Origin: Janibacter terrae NBRC 107853
GTDB taxonomy: Bacteria > Actinomycetota > Actinomycetes > Actinomycetales > Dermatophilaceae
Reading direction: 5' to 3'
Length of the DNA stretch: 64,000 bases
Assembly (NCBI RefSeq): GCF_001591405.1
Contig: NZ_BCUV01000002.1
Span: 372,001-436,000 of the forward strand
The notes beneath the pieces were generated by a model. The model was not told the DNA's origin. It was given only the letters and a program-made list of their open reading frames with translations, and searched no databases. The first letter of the stretch is position 1. The number at the start of each line of letters is the position of its first letter. Made by a program: the position numbers and the translations under genes. Below are positions 44,552 through 52,769 of the stretch, one piece after another.

Positions 44552-45991
44552 ATGTCGTCCGTGGTGAGCAGACTCAGTCCCGTCGATGCCGCGTTCCTCC
44601 ACGTGGAGGAACCGACCGTGCCGATGCACGTCGGCTCCGTCATGCTCTTCGAGCCACCCGCGGAGGGCGTCGTCGACCACGACGGCTTCGTCGAGGTCGT
44701 GGGGGACCGGATCGCCGGTCACGGCCGGTACCGTCAGCGCATCCGTCAGGTGCCCGCCGGGCTGGACAACCCGGTCTGGGTCGACGACGAGCACTTCGAC
44801 CTGACCTACCACGTGCGACGTGCCGGGACGCCGGCACCGGGTGGCCGGCGCGAGCTCGAGGACTTCGTGGCCCGGATCATGGCCCGACCGCTCGACCGGG
44901 ACCGCCCCCTGTGGGAGGCCTACTTCGTCGAGGGCCTGCAGGGCGGTCGGTTCGCGGTCGTCACCAAGGCGCACCAGGCGATGGTCGACGGCATCCACGC
45001 GGTGGACCTCGCCCACCTGCTCGTCGACCCGGATGCCATGCCGGTCGACGAGCGTGGCCAGGCGTCCGTCCCCGCCCCTTCCGACCTGCGCCTCGTGGCC
45101 GACGCCCTGCTCGGCTCCGTCCTCAACCCCGCCAAGGTGGTCCGCGGGGTGGGGCGCGGGGTGCGTGACGTCTCCCGCACGGGGCGGCGCCTCACCGAGA
45201 CCGCCGGCGCGCTCGCGGTGACCCTCACCAGGGTCGGCGTGCGCCCCGCGCCCCCCTCATCGCTGCGGGCCCACGTGGGCGCCTCCCGGCGCTACGTCAT
45301 GGTCGAGACGGAGCTCGACGACTACCGCCGCATCCGCAGCCGGCTGACGCGCGGGCGCTATGTCGCCGACGTGACGATCAACGACGTCATCCTCGCAACC
45401 GTGACCGGCGCCCTGCGCGCGTGGATGCAGAACCGCGGCCTGCCGGTCACGGGGTCCTCGAGCCTGCGGGTCATGGTGCCGGTGAGCGTCGTCGACGGCA
45501 CCGGTGACCAGCTCACCGACAGCTCGCTGACGGCGTGCTTCATCGACCTGCCGATCGGGGAGAACACCCCGTCGATGCGGCTGCACCAGATCTCCTTCGC
45601 GATGCGCCAGCAGATCGAGTCCGCGGCCGCCGAAGGGGTCGATGCCTCGTCCCTGGCCTCCATGGGCGGCTTCGCCCCGCCCACGCTGCACTCGCTGGGT
45701 GCCCGCCTCGGCAGCGCGATGACCAGGCGCTTGTTCAACCTCGTCATCACCAACGTCCCTGGCCCCCAGCAGGCGCTGTACGTCGAGGGCTGCCGGCTCA
45801 TCGAGACCTACCCCGTCATGCCGCTCGGGCGCAGCCAGGGGCTGGCCATCGGGCTGACGTCCTACGACGGCAAGGTCTACTACGGGCTCACGGCCGACCG
45901 GGACTCGATGCCCGACGTCGACATGCTCGCGGACTCGATCCACGAGGCCCTCGCCGAGCTGAGCTCGGCCGCCCGGTCGGCGCGCGACTGA
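44552..45991 (+). CDS. WS/DGAT-family wax ester synthase/diacylglycerol acyltransferase
   Basis: 479 residues. RLSPVDAAFLHVEEPTVPMH near 6-25 opens the acyltransferase domain (actinobacterial Tgs type). The catalytic motif normally HHxxxDG is HQAMVDG at 141-147, so the second histidine, the expected base, is Gln. Further family blocks are LRVMVPVSVV and the C-terminal NLVITNVPGPQQALYVEGCR. The family esterifies diacylglycerol or fatty alcohols with acyl-CoA for storage lipids. Possible starts are ATG 44552 and GTG 44561; the latter has CACGAT 7 nt upstream. Confidence 0.85.
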   Translation: MSSVVSRLSPVDAAFLHVEEPTVPMHVGSVMLFEPPAEGVVDHDGFVEVVGDRIAGHGRYRQRIRQVPAGLDNPVWVDDEHFDLTYHVRRAGTPAPGGRRELEDFVARIMARPLDRDRPLWEAYFVEGLQGGRFAVVTKAHQAMVDGIHAVDLAHLLVDPDAMPVDERGQASVPAPSDLRLVADALLGSVLNPAKVVRGVGRGVRDVSRTGRRLTETAGALAVTLTRVGVRPAPPSSLRAHVGASRRYVMVETELDDYRRIRSRLTRGRYVADVTINDVILATVTGALRAWMQNRGLPVTGSSSLRVMVPVSVVDGTGDQLTDSSLTACFIDLPIGENTPSMRLHQISFAMRQQIESAAAEGVDASSLASMGGFAPPTLHSLGARLGSAMTRRLFNLVITNVPGPQQALYVEGCRLIETYPVMPLGRSQGLAIGLTSYDGKVYYGLTADRDSMPDVDMLADSIHEALAELSSAARSARD

Positions 45992-46371
45992 TGCGCGTCT
46001 ACCTCCCGCTCCTGCTCGCCGAGCTGGGCGCCGTCGCCGCCGACGCGCGCCTGCCGGAGCGATCCGGTTACATCGTCTCGGACGCCCTGCGCGCCGCTGA
46101 CACCGAGGCCGACGAGGAGGACCTCGAGTTCGAGGCCATGTGCCAGGCGCTCGACGCCGCTCGGGGACTGGGCCCGGGGCGGCGTGTCGTCGCCGCGGCC
46201 GACATCGCGGACGCGCCGGCGACCGGCAGGGGTGCCGGGCTCGACCGGCCCGTCGTCGTCCCGCTCGGGGACGTCGTCTCCTTCCACGTCGAGGAGGAGG
46301 CGGGGGAGGTCGGCGCCGGCTACGACGACCTCCTCTGGTACGACGTGACGGAGCTGTCCGACCTCACCTGA
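45991..46371 (+). CDS. DUF6912 family protein
   Basis: 126 residues: MRVYLPLLLAELGAVAADAR, LPERSGYIVSDALRAADTEA, EFEAMCQALDAARG, then GRRVVAAADIADAP and a short acidic C-terminus ending YDVTELSDL. It matches the DUF6912 group found in actinobacteria, function unknown. No membrane helix or signal peptide. Its ATG shares one base with the stop of the acyltransferase (TGATG), so it is coupled to that gene. Confidence 0.78.
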   Translation: MRVYLPLLLAELGAVAADARLPERSGYIVSDALRAADTEADEEDLEFEAMCQALDAARGLGPGRRVVAAADIADAPATGRGAGLDRPVVVPLGDVVSFHVEEEAGEVGAGYDDLLWYDVTELSDLT

Positions 46372-46378
46372 GGCACGC

Positions 46379-46406
46379 ACCGGCCCTCGGGGCGAGGCGC
46401 GCCGGT
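46379..46406. terminator. interrupted hairpin between convergent genes
   Basis: ACCGG (46379-46383) pairs with CCGGT (46402-46406), and CCTCG (46385-46389) with CGAGG (46393-46397). Its last base is part of the converging DUF2505 stop codon. A plausible weak terminator. Confidence 0.5.
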
Positions 46407-46891
46407 CAGCTCAGACGCTCGGTGAGCAGCCGCACCTCGGTGTCCATCGACTGCTGGACCGGCGTCATCGCGGCCTCCTCGACCTTGCGACCCAGGAGGG
46501 GGATGGAGCAGCGCAGGTCCCCGTCGACGGTCATCGTCGAGCCGACGGCCGCGGCAGCGAGCACGATGTGCCCCCGCAGGGTCACCGGGACGCCACCGAC
46601 GGTGATCTCCAGGTCCGCGGTGCGGGAACCGTCCGCGGCGGGCGGTCGCCAGGTCTGCTGCTCGGTGATCTGCAGCGTGTCGCCCACCATCGAGGTCACG
46701 GGGCCGGGCATGCCCCGTGTCGGCAGCACCCTCTCGGTGTGCACGGCCGTGAGCCCCCCCACCTGCTCCGTGACCGAGGCGCGCCCCTCGGGCCCGGCGC
46801 CGATCTTGGCCTGCTGGTACTCCGTCGTCGAGATGATCGCGAAGACGTCCTCGACGCCAGCGGGCAGGGGTGCGGTGTGGCTGATCCTCAT
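46406..46891 (-). CDS. DUF2505 (START-like fold) protein
   Basis: 161 residues: MRISHTAPLPAGVEDVFAII, then STTEYQQAKIGAGPEGRASV, DTLQITEQQTWRPPA, and a C-terminal helix EEAAMTPVQQSMDTEVRLLT. This is the DUF2505 pattern of a ligand-binding SRPBCC/START fold, widespread in actinobacteria, with unknown ligand. No signal peptide is seen. The start is supported by TAGCGT 6 nt before the ATG. Confidence 0.85.
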   Translation of the reverse strand: MRISHTAPLPAGVEDVFAIISTTEYQQAKIGAGPEGRASVTEQVGGLTAVHTERVLPTRGMPGPVTSMVGDTLQITEQQTWRPPAADGSRTADLEITVGGVPVTLRGHIVLAAAAVGSTMTVDGDLRCSIPLLGRKVEEAAMTPVQQSMDTEVRLLTERLS

Positions 46892-46897
46892 GGGGTC

Positions 46898-46903
46898 ACG
46901 CTA
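46898..46903 (-). promoter_or_regulatory. -10 element of leaderless DUF2505 gene
   Basis: Minus-strand TAGCGT is followed by 6 nt and the ATG at 46891. Confidence 0.6.
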
Positions 46904-46931
46904 GCGCCGCCCGCCCCTCGGCGCGCACGCG

Positions 46932-47453
46932 TCAGGCGCGCAGCGCGTCGCCGGCGGCGGTCAGGGCGTGGCGCGCCTGCTCGCACTCGGCGCTGAGGCG
47001 CGTGCGGTGCCGCGACATCGTCGTGACGGTCTGGTGCACCCGCTCCTGGAGGCTCTGGCGCATGCGGTCCCCGTCCTCCTCGGCCCGTCGGTCGGCCAGA
47101 CCGGTGATGCCCCACGGGCGGCCGACGGTGCCGTCCCGGACTTCCAGGCCGGCCTCTCGCGCCTCCTCCTCGAGCGTGCGCAGGCGGGCGATCGACGCCG
47201 CGAGCTCGGTCGCGGCCAGCTGCAGGCGCGAGCCGGAGTCCTCGAGGGCCGTGGCGACCTCGGCGCTCGCACCGGCGAGGACGTCGACCCGGCGTCGCGT
47301 CGCGACGGCCATGGGGCCGGTCCACCCCGGGGCGGCATCCGCCGCGGCCCGTTCGAGGTCCTCGACGTCGGCGCGCAGCCGCACCGCGGTGCGGCGCAGG
47401 GTGGAGGCGAGGGCGCTCATCGAGGCCGGGTCGCCGAGCAGGGGATGGGTCAT
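46932..47453 (-). CDS. WXG-like helical protein, possible type VII substrate or partner
   Basis: 173 residues, almost all helical. ASMSALASTLRRTAVRLRAD near 10-29 and PGWTGPMAVATRRRVDVLAG near 42-61 give the helix-W-x-G-helix layout of WXG100 proteins. Further coiled-coil helices (LRTLEEEAREAGLEVRDG, LQERVHQTVTTMSRHRTRLS) make it longer than the usual 100 residues. No signal peptide. Its ATG overlaps the stop of the 91-residue gene (ATGA), an arrangement like EsxA/EsxB pairs. Function is inferred from shape only. Confidence 0.5.
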   Translation of the reverse strand: MTHPLLGDPASMSALASTLRRTAVRLRADVEDLERAAADAAPGWTGPMAVATRRRVDVLAGASAEVATALEDSGSRLQLAATELAASIARLRTLEEEAREAGLEVRDGTVGRPWGITGLADRRAEEDGDRMRQSLQERVHQTVTTMSRHRTRLSAECEQARHALTAAGDALRA

Positions 47454-47725
47454 CGGTGCTCCCGCGCGCCCTCGGCCAGCGGGGCCGCGGCGCGCGCGTG
47501 GGACCCGAGGGAGAGTGCGACCTCGCGGCAGCCGGAGGACAGCTCGCGCAGCACGTCGACCGCGTCGTCGACCAGCCCGTCGACGGCCGCCTGGGCGGTG
47601 CGGTCACCGACCGTCACCATGTGGTCGAGCAGCTCCTCGTCGGCCGAGACGGCGTGCCCCGCCAGGCTCGACAGCGCGGCGCCGAGCGCTGTCAGGTCCT
47701 CGGGTCGGGGGTGCGAAGGGGGCAT
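47450..47725 (-). CDS. small helical partner of the WXG-like protein
   Basis: 91 residues. LTALGAALSSLAGHAVSADE, LLDHMVTVGDRTAQAAVDGL and VDDAVDVLRELSSGCREVAL form two long amphipathic helices. The size is right for WXG100/ESAT-6-like proteins, but there is no W-x-G in the turn. It is the first gene of a two-gene operon; TAGGCT lies 9 nt before the ATG, so the leader is minimal. Without the downstream gene it would be an unassigned hypothetical. Confidence 0.5.
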   Translation of the reverse strand: MPPSHPRPEDLTALGAALSSLAGHAVSADEELLDHMVTVGDRTAQAAVDGLVDDAVDVLRELSSGCREVALSLGSHARAAAPLAEGAREHR

Positions 47726-47734
47726 GGTCCGGCC

Positions 47735-47740
47735 AGCCTA
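47735..47740 (-). promoter_or_regulatory. -10 element of the WXG-like operon
   Basis: Minus-strand TAGGCT is 9 nt before the ATG at 47725, slightly wider than the other leaderless cases. Confidence 0.4.
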
Positions 47741-47851
47741 TCCGCGCACCCCGCTCCTGCCGGGGGCCTCGTCCACAGCGTCCACGCAGTTCCTCCGCGG
47801 GCCTCGCGCAGGCGCGTCCCTCCCGGTGGATGTGATCTGCGCCATGGGTAC

Positions 47852-47857
47852 TACGCT
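47852..47857 (+). promoter_or_regulatory. gdh -10 element
   Basis: TACGCT predicts a transcript start near 47864 and a leader of about 59 nt, containing a GGGACGACGACGTCCC hairpin (about 47869-47884). Confidence 0.45.
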
Positions 47858-47922
47858 CGGAGTCGGGCGGGACGACGACGTCCCGCAGGAACCGAAGACA
47901 TGCATCTCGAGGACGCTCATCC

Positions 47923-50900
47923 ATGGCCCAGCCGCCTGTCCACCCTGCCATCGACCCCGCGCCCGTCACGGCCGAGGACATCGCCGCCGCCGCCCGCGCG
48001 GCAGGTGCCGACCCTGCCTTCGTCGATCGATACCTCCGGGACGTCGACGTCGAGGTCCTGCGGGAGCGCAGCGCGACCGAGCTCGTCGCACTCGCGACAG
48101 CCCACCGGGAAGCCGCCGCCCGCCGACCCGAGGGCACGTCCGTCGTCGAGGTCGTCCGCGGGGTCGTGCACATCGTGACCGCGGACCGGCCCTTCCTCGT
48201 CGACTCCGTGCTCGGCGAGCTCGCGAGCGAGGGCCTGGGTGTCTCCATGCTCATCCACCCGCTCTTCGTCGTGCGTCGCGACGAGGACGGGGTCCTCACC
48301 GAGGTCGTCGACCTCGACCCGCGCACCCCGCAAGAGGACGGGCTGGTCGACGAGTCGTGGATCCGTGTGGAGCTCGACGGGCGCTGCGACACGATGGTCG
48401 TCCAGGAGCGCATCAGCGAGGTCGTCGACGCCGTGGCCCTGGCGGTCGACGACTGGGAGCCGATGCGCGCTGCGGCCCTCGAGCTGGCCGACGCGCTGGA
48501 CGCCGGGCACGGCACGGGGGACGCGCCCTCGCAGCGTGCGGCGGCCGACTTCCTGCGCTGGCTCGTCGACGACCACTTCACCTTCATCGGTGCCCGCGAC
48601 CACCTCGTCGAGGCGGACGGGGTGCGGGCCATCCCGGGCACCGGCATCGGCATCCTGCGCTCGGACTCGACGGCCGAGGCGATCACGCCCCTCGGCGAGA
48701 GCCCCGTCGACCCGGAGGAGCTCGGCTGCGTCACCGTGGGCAAGTCCCACGCGGTGCTGCCGGTCCGCCGCGCGACCCACCCGGACCTCATCGCCGTGCG
48801 GTTCCACGACGCCGAGGGCCGCCTCGTCGAGCGCCGCTTCGCCGGGCTCTTTGCCTCGACGGCCTACACCAGCTCGGTCCTGACGATCCCGCTCATCAAG
48901 GACAAGGTCGAGCAGGTCCTCGCCGAGTCGGGCTGGGCGCGCCAGAGCCACTCGGGCGGCTTCGCGATGCGCCTGTTCGAGACCTTCCCGCGCGACGAGC
49001 TCTTCCAGGCGCCCGTCGACCACCTGCTGCGGGTCGTCACCCGGATCCAGCAGATGGTCCACCGCATGCGCACCGCGACCTTCCTGCGCCTCGACTCGGG
49101 TCGGCAGTTCGTCACCGCGATCATCTACCTGCCGCGCGACCGCTACACGACCAAGGTGCGGCACCGCATCGAGCAGGAGCTCTGCGAGGCGACGGGGGCC
49201 GACGAGGTCTCCTTCACCGCGCACGTCTCCGAGGAGCCGATGGCGCGGCTGTACTACATCCTCAGGGGGTCGACGGGGGTCCGGCTGCCCCGCGGAGAGG
49301 TGCGGGCCGAGCTCGAGTACTCCGTGGGCCAGGCCGTGCTCACGTGGGAGGAGCGCCTCGTCACCACCGCCCGCGAGCTCGTCGGTGACCGCTCCGAGCA
49401 CCTGCTGGAGTCGTGGATCGACGGCTTCCCGCTCGACTACCAGGAGGACTTCGCGCCCGCCCAGGCCGTCGCGGACCTGAAGAACCTCGTCACCCTCGAC
49501 GAGGGGACCCCCTTCGCCTGCGCGCTCTACGACCCGCGACGTGGCCACGGAGGGGGTGAGGACCCGTCCGTGCGCCGCTTCAAGCTCTTCAGCATCGCGG
49601 AGCTGATCCTCGACGACCTCATGCCGATGTTCCGCGACCTCGGGGTGCAGGTCATCGAGGAGGAGCCCTACACGCTGACCCGCACGGACGGGGTGAGCGC
49701 CGGCGTCTACGACTTCGCGCTGCGCGTCTCCGACCCCGCGCTGTGGGAGGCGTACAGCCACGAGGACCTGCGGGCCCTCGTCGAGTCGACCGTGCTCGCC
49801 GTGCGCGCCGGGCGGACCGAGTCCGACGGGTTCAACGCCCTCGTCATCCGGGCCGGCCTCACCTGGCGCCAGGTCGGGCTGCTGCGCGCGCTCGCCCGCT
49901 ACCTGCGCCAGGGCGGCGGCAGCCGGAGCCAGCGCAGCCTCGAGGCTGCACTGGTGGAGCACCACGAGATCGCCCGCGACATCGTCGACCTCTTCGAGAC
50001 CCGCTTCGACCCGGAGCGCTACGCCGGCCTTGCCGACGACGCGCGCGCCGCCGCCGAGCAGGAGATCACCCAGCGCATCGACGACGCGCTCGAGCACGTC
50101 TCCTCGCTCGAGCACGACCGGATCATCCGTGCCTTCGTCGGGGTGGTCGGCGCGACCCTGCGCACGAGCTACTTCGTGCGTGACGCCGACGGCCGACCGC
50201 TGCCGCGGATGTCCTTCAAGCTCGAGCCGGCCAGGGTGCCGGACCTGCCCAAGCCGCACCCTGCCTTCGAGATCTGGGTGCACAGCCCCCAGGTCGAGGG
50301 TGTCCACCTGCGGTTCGGCGCGGTCGCCCGGGGTGGCCTGCGGTGGAGCGACCGACGCGACGACTTCCGCACCGAGGTGCTCGGTCTCGTCAAGGCCCAG
50401 ATGGTCAAGAACGCCGTCATCGTCCCGACCGGCAGCAAGGGCGGCTTCGTCGGCAAGCTGCTGCCCGACCCCGCCGCCGACCGCGAGGCCTGGCTCGAGG
50501 CCGGTCGCTCGGCCTACCGCGCCTTCATCTGCGGGCTGCTCGACGTCACCGACAACCGGGTGGACGGCGCGATCGTGCCGCCGGAGCGCGTCGTGCGCCA
50601 CGACGGGGACGACTCCTACCTCGTCGTCGCGGCCGACAAGGGCACCGCGACCTTCTCCGACCTCGCGAACTCCATCGCCCGCGAGTACGGCTTCTGGCTC
50701 GACGACGCCTTCGCCTCCGGCGGCTCGGTCGGCTACGACCACAAGGGCATGGGCATCACCGCCCGAGGCGCGTGGGAGTCGGTCAAGCGGCACTTCCGGG
50801 AGCTGGGTCACGACACCCAGACCGAGGACTTCACGGTCGTCGGCATCGGTGACATGAGCGGCGACGTCTTCGGCAACGGCATGCTGCTCTCCGAGCACAT

Positions 50901-52722
50901 CCGCCTCGTCGCGGCGTTCAACCACCTCCACGTCTTCATCGACCCCGAGCCCGACGCGGCCACGTCCTTCGCCGAGCGCCGCCGCCTCTTCGACCTGCCG
51001 CGCAGCACCTGGGACGACTACGACCGCTCGCTCATCAGCGAGGGGGGCGGCGTCTGGCCGCGCAGCGCCAAGTCGGTCCCGGTGAGCGAGCAGGCCGCTC
51101 GTGCGCTCGGCCTCGAAGGGATCACGTCGCTGACGCCCAACGAGCTGATCAACCACGTGCTCAAGGCCCCCGTCGACCTGCTGTGGAACGGCGGCATCGG
51201 GACCTACGTCAAGGCCACCGACGAGGACCACGCCGAGGTCGGTGACCGCGCCAACGACGCGATCCGCGTCGACGGCACCCAGCTGCGCGCCCGCGTCGTC
51301 GGCGAGGGCGGCAACCTCGGCGCCACCCAGCGCGGTCGGATCGAGGCCGCCGTGGCCGGGGTGCGCATCAACACCGACGCCGTCGACAACTCCGCCGGCG
51401 TCGACACCTCCGACCACGAGGTCAACATCAAGATCCTCCTCGGAGAGGCGATCCGCCGCGGCACCCTCGACGAGGACGCCCGCGTCGAGCTGCTCGCGTC
51501 GATGACCGACGAGGTGGCCGAGCAGGTCCTGCGCGACAACTACGAGCAGAACGTCCTGCTGGGCAATGCCCGGGCCCAGGACGGGACCATGCTCGTCGTC
51601 CACGAGCGGCTCATGGAGACTCTGACGGCACGCGGCGAGCTCGACCGCGAGATCGAGTTCCTGCCGACCCGCGCACAGGTCCACGACCGCATGGCGGCGG
51701 GGGAGGGGCTCTCCTCGCCGGAGCTGTCGGTGCTCCTCGCGTACTCGAAGCTGGCGCTCAAGACCGACCTGCTCGACTCCGACCTGCCGGACGACCCGGC
51801 GACGGAGCGCCGGCTCGTCGACTACTTCCCGACGCCGCTGCGCGAGCGCTTCCGCGAGGAGCTGCGGGCACACCCCCTTCGTCGGGAGATCGTGACGACC
51901 GTCGTCGCCAACGACCTCGTCAACCGCGGCGGGATCACCTTCGTCCAGCGCGCGACGGAGGAGACGAGTGCGACGTCGGTACAGGTGGCGCGCGCCTACC
52001 TCGTGTGCCGCGAGGTCTTCGGCCTCGACGAGTACGTCGCCGCCGTCGAGGCGCTCGACAACGTCGTGCCGACCCGCGTGCAGACGCGCCTCTACCTGGA
52101 GCTGCGGCGACTCATGGACCGGTCGGTGCGGTGGTTCCTCGCCAACCGGTCCGGGCGTCTGGACGTGACGGCGGAGATCGAGCGCTTCCGCGAGCCGGTC
52201 GCCGAGATCGCGCCGCACATCCCCCAGCTGCTGCGGGGGGAGCAGGCCGACCGCTTGGCCCGCAAGACCCAGGACCTCGTCGACGCCGGGGTGCCCACCG
52301 ACCTGGCCCGGCGCAGCGCCGGCCTGCTCGACCTCTACCCCGTCCTCGACATGGTCGACATGGCGCGCGACGGCGGGCGCACGACCCGCGAGGTGGCGGA
52401 GACGTACTACCTCGTCTCGGAGGCCTTCGGCATCGACGAGCTGCTCATCATGGTCACCCAGCTGCCCCGGGAGGAGCAGTGGGACGCCATGGCCCGTGCC
52501 GCGCTGCGCGACGACCTCTACGCGACGCTGCACACGCTCACCGGGTCGGTGCTCGGGCACGCCGGCGACGACCCGGCGGCCCGTTTCGCCCAATGGTCGG
52601 ACGAGCACGACGAGGCGCTCGAGCGGGTGCAGGGCCAGCTCGCCGGCATCCGTCAGCTCAACCGCCCCGGCGTCGCCGCGCTGTCCGTCGCGCTGCGCAC
52701 CCTGCGGTCCGTCACCCGGTGA
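47923..52722 (+). CDS. gdh: NAD-specific glutamate dehydrogenase, large type
   Basis: 1599 residues, the GDH-180/L_180 class, oxidatively deaminating glutamate to 2-oxoglutarate. N-terminal ACT-like regulatory segments (VVRGVVHIVTADRPFLVDSV near 71-90) are followed by the catalytic domain: RFGAVARGGLRWSDRRDDFR near 796-815, VKAQMVKNAVIVPTGSKGGF with the substrate Lys near 825-844, and VVGIGDMSGDVFGNGML near 973-989. The NAD domain has VVGEGGNLGATQRGRIEAA near 1126-1144. The mycobacterial homologue (Rv2476c) is regulated by the FHA protein GarA. Monocistronic by appearance. Confidence 0.95.
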   Translation: MAQPPVHPAIDPAPVTAEDIAAAARAAGADPAFVDRYLRDVDVEVLRERSATELVALATAHREAAARRPEGTSVVEVVRGVVHIVTADRPFLVDSVLGELASEGLGVSMLIHPLFVVRRDEDGVLTEVVDLDPRTPQEDGLVDESWIRVELDGRCDTMVVQERISEVVDAVALAVDDWEPMRAAALELADALDAGHGTGDAPSQRAAADFLRWLVDDHFTFIGARDHLVEADGVRAIPGTGIGILRSDSTAEAITPLGESPVDPEELGCVTVGKSHAVLPVRRATHPDLIAVRFHDAEGRLVERRFAGLFASTAYTSSVLTIPLIKDKVEQVLAESGWARQSHSGGFAMRLFETFPRDELFQAPVDHLLRVVTRIQQMVHRMRTATFLRLDSGRQFVTAIIYLPRDRYTTKVRHRIEQELCEATGADEVSFTAHVSEEPMARLYYILRGSTGVRLPRGEVRAELEYSVGQAVLTWEERLVTTARELVGDRSEHLLESWIDGFPLDYQEDFAPAQAVADLKNLVTLDEGTPFACALYDPRRGHGGGEDPSVRRFKLFSIAELILDDLMPMFRDLGVQVIEEEPYTLTRTDGVSAGVYDFALRVSDPALWEAYSHEDLRALVESTVLAVRAGRTESDGFNALVIRAGLTWRQVGLLRALARYLRQGGGSRSQRSLEAALVEHHEIARDIVDLFETRFDPERYAGLADDARAAAEQEITQRIDDALEHVSSLEHDRIIRAFVGVVGATLRTSYFVRDADGRPLPRMSFKLEPARVPDLPKPHPAFEIWVHSPQVEGVHLRFGAVARGGLRWSDRRDDFRTEVLGLVKAQMVKNAVIVPTGSKGGFVGKLLPDPAADREAWLEAGRSAYRAFICGLLDVTDNRVDGAIVPPERVVRHDGDDSYLVVAADKGTATFSDLANSIAREYGFWLDDAFASGGSVGYDHKGMGITARGAWESVKRHFRELGHDTQTEDFTVVGIGDMSGDVFGNGMLLSEHIRLVAAFNHLHVFIDPEPDAATSFAERRRLFDLPRSTWDDYDRSLISEGGGVWPRSAKSVPVSEQAARALGLEGITSLTPNELINHVLKAPVDLLWNGGIGTYVKATDEDHAEVGDRANDAIRVDGTQLRARVVGEGGNLGATQRGRIEAAVAGVRINTDAVDNSAGVDTSDHEVNIKILLGEAIRRGTLDEDARVELLASMTDEVAEQVLRDNYEQNVLLGNARAQDGTMLVVHERLMETLTARGELDREIEFLPTRAQVHDRMAAGEGLSSPELSVLLAYSKLALKTDLLDSDLPDDPATERRLVDYFPTPLRERFREELRAHPLRREIVTTVVANDLVNRGGITFVQRATEETSATSVQVARAYLVCREVFGLDEYVAAVEALDNVVPTRVQTRLYLELRRLMDRSVRWFLANRSGRLDVTAEIERFREPVAEIAPHIPQLLRGEQADRLARKTQDLVDAGVPTDLARRSAGLLDLYPVLDMVDMARDGGRTTREVAETYYLVSEAFGIDELLIMVTQLPREEQWDAMARAALRDDLYATLHTLTGSVLGHAGDDPAARFAQWSDEHDEALERVQGQLAGIRQLNRPGVAALSVALRTLRSVTR

Positions 52723-52757
52723 CCGAGGCGCCCGGGCCGGCGGTGTCCGCACGTCAC

Positions 52758-52763
52758 TAGGAT
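52758..52763 (+). promoter_or_regulatory. -10 element of leaderless pdtaS
   Basis: TAGGAT is followed by 6 nt and the GTG at 52770. Confidence 0.6.
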
Positions 52764-52769
52764 CACGAC

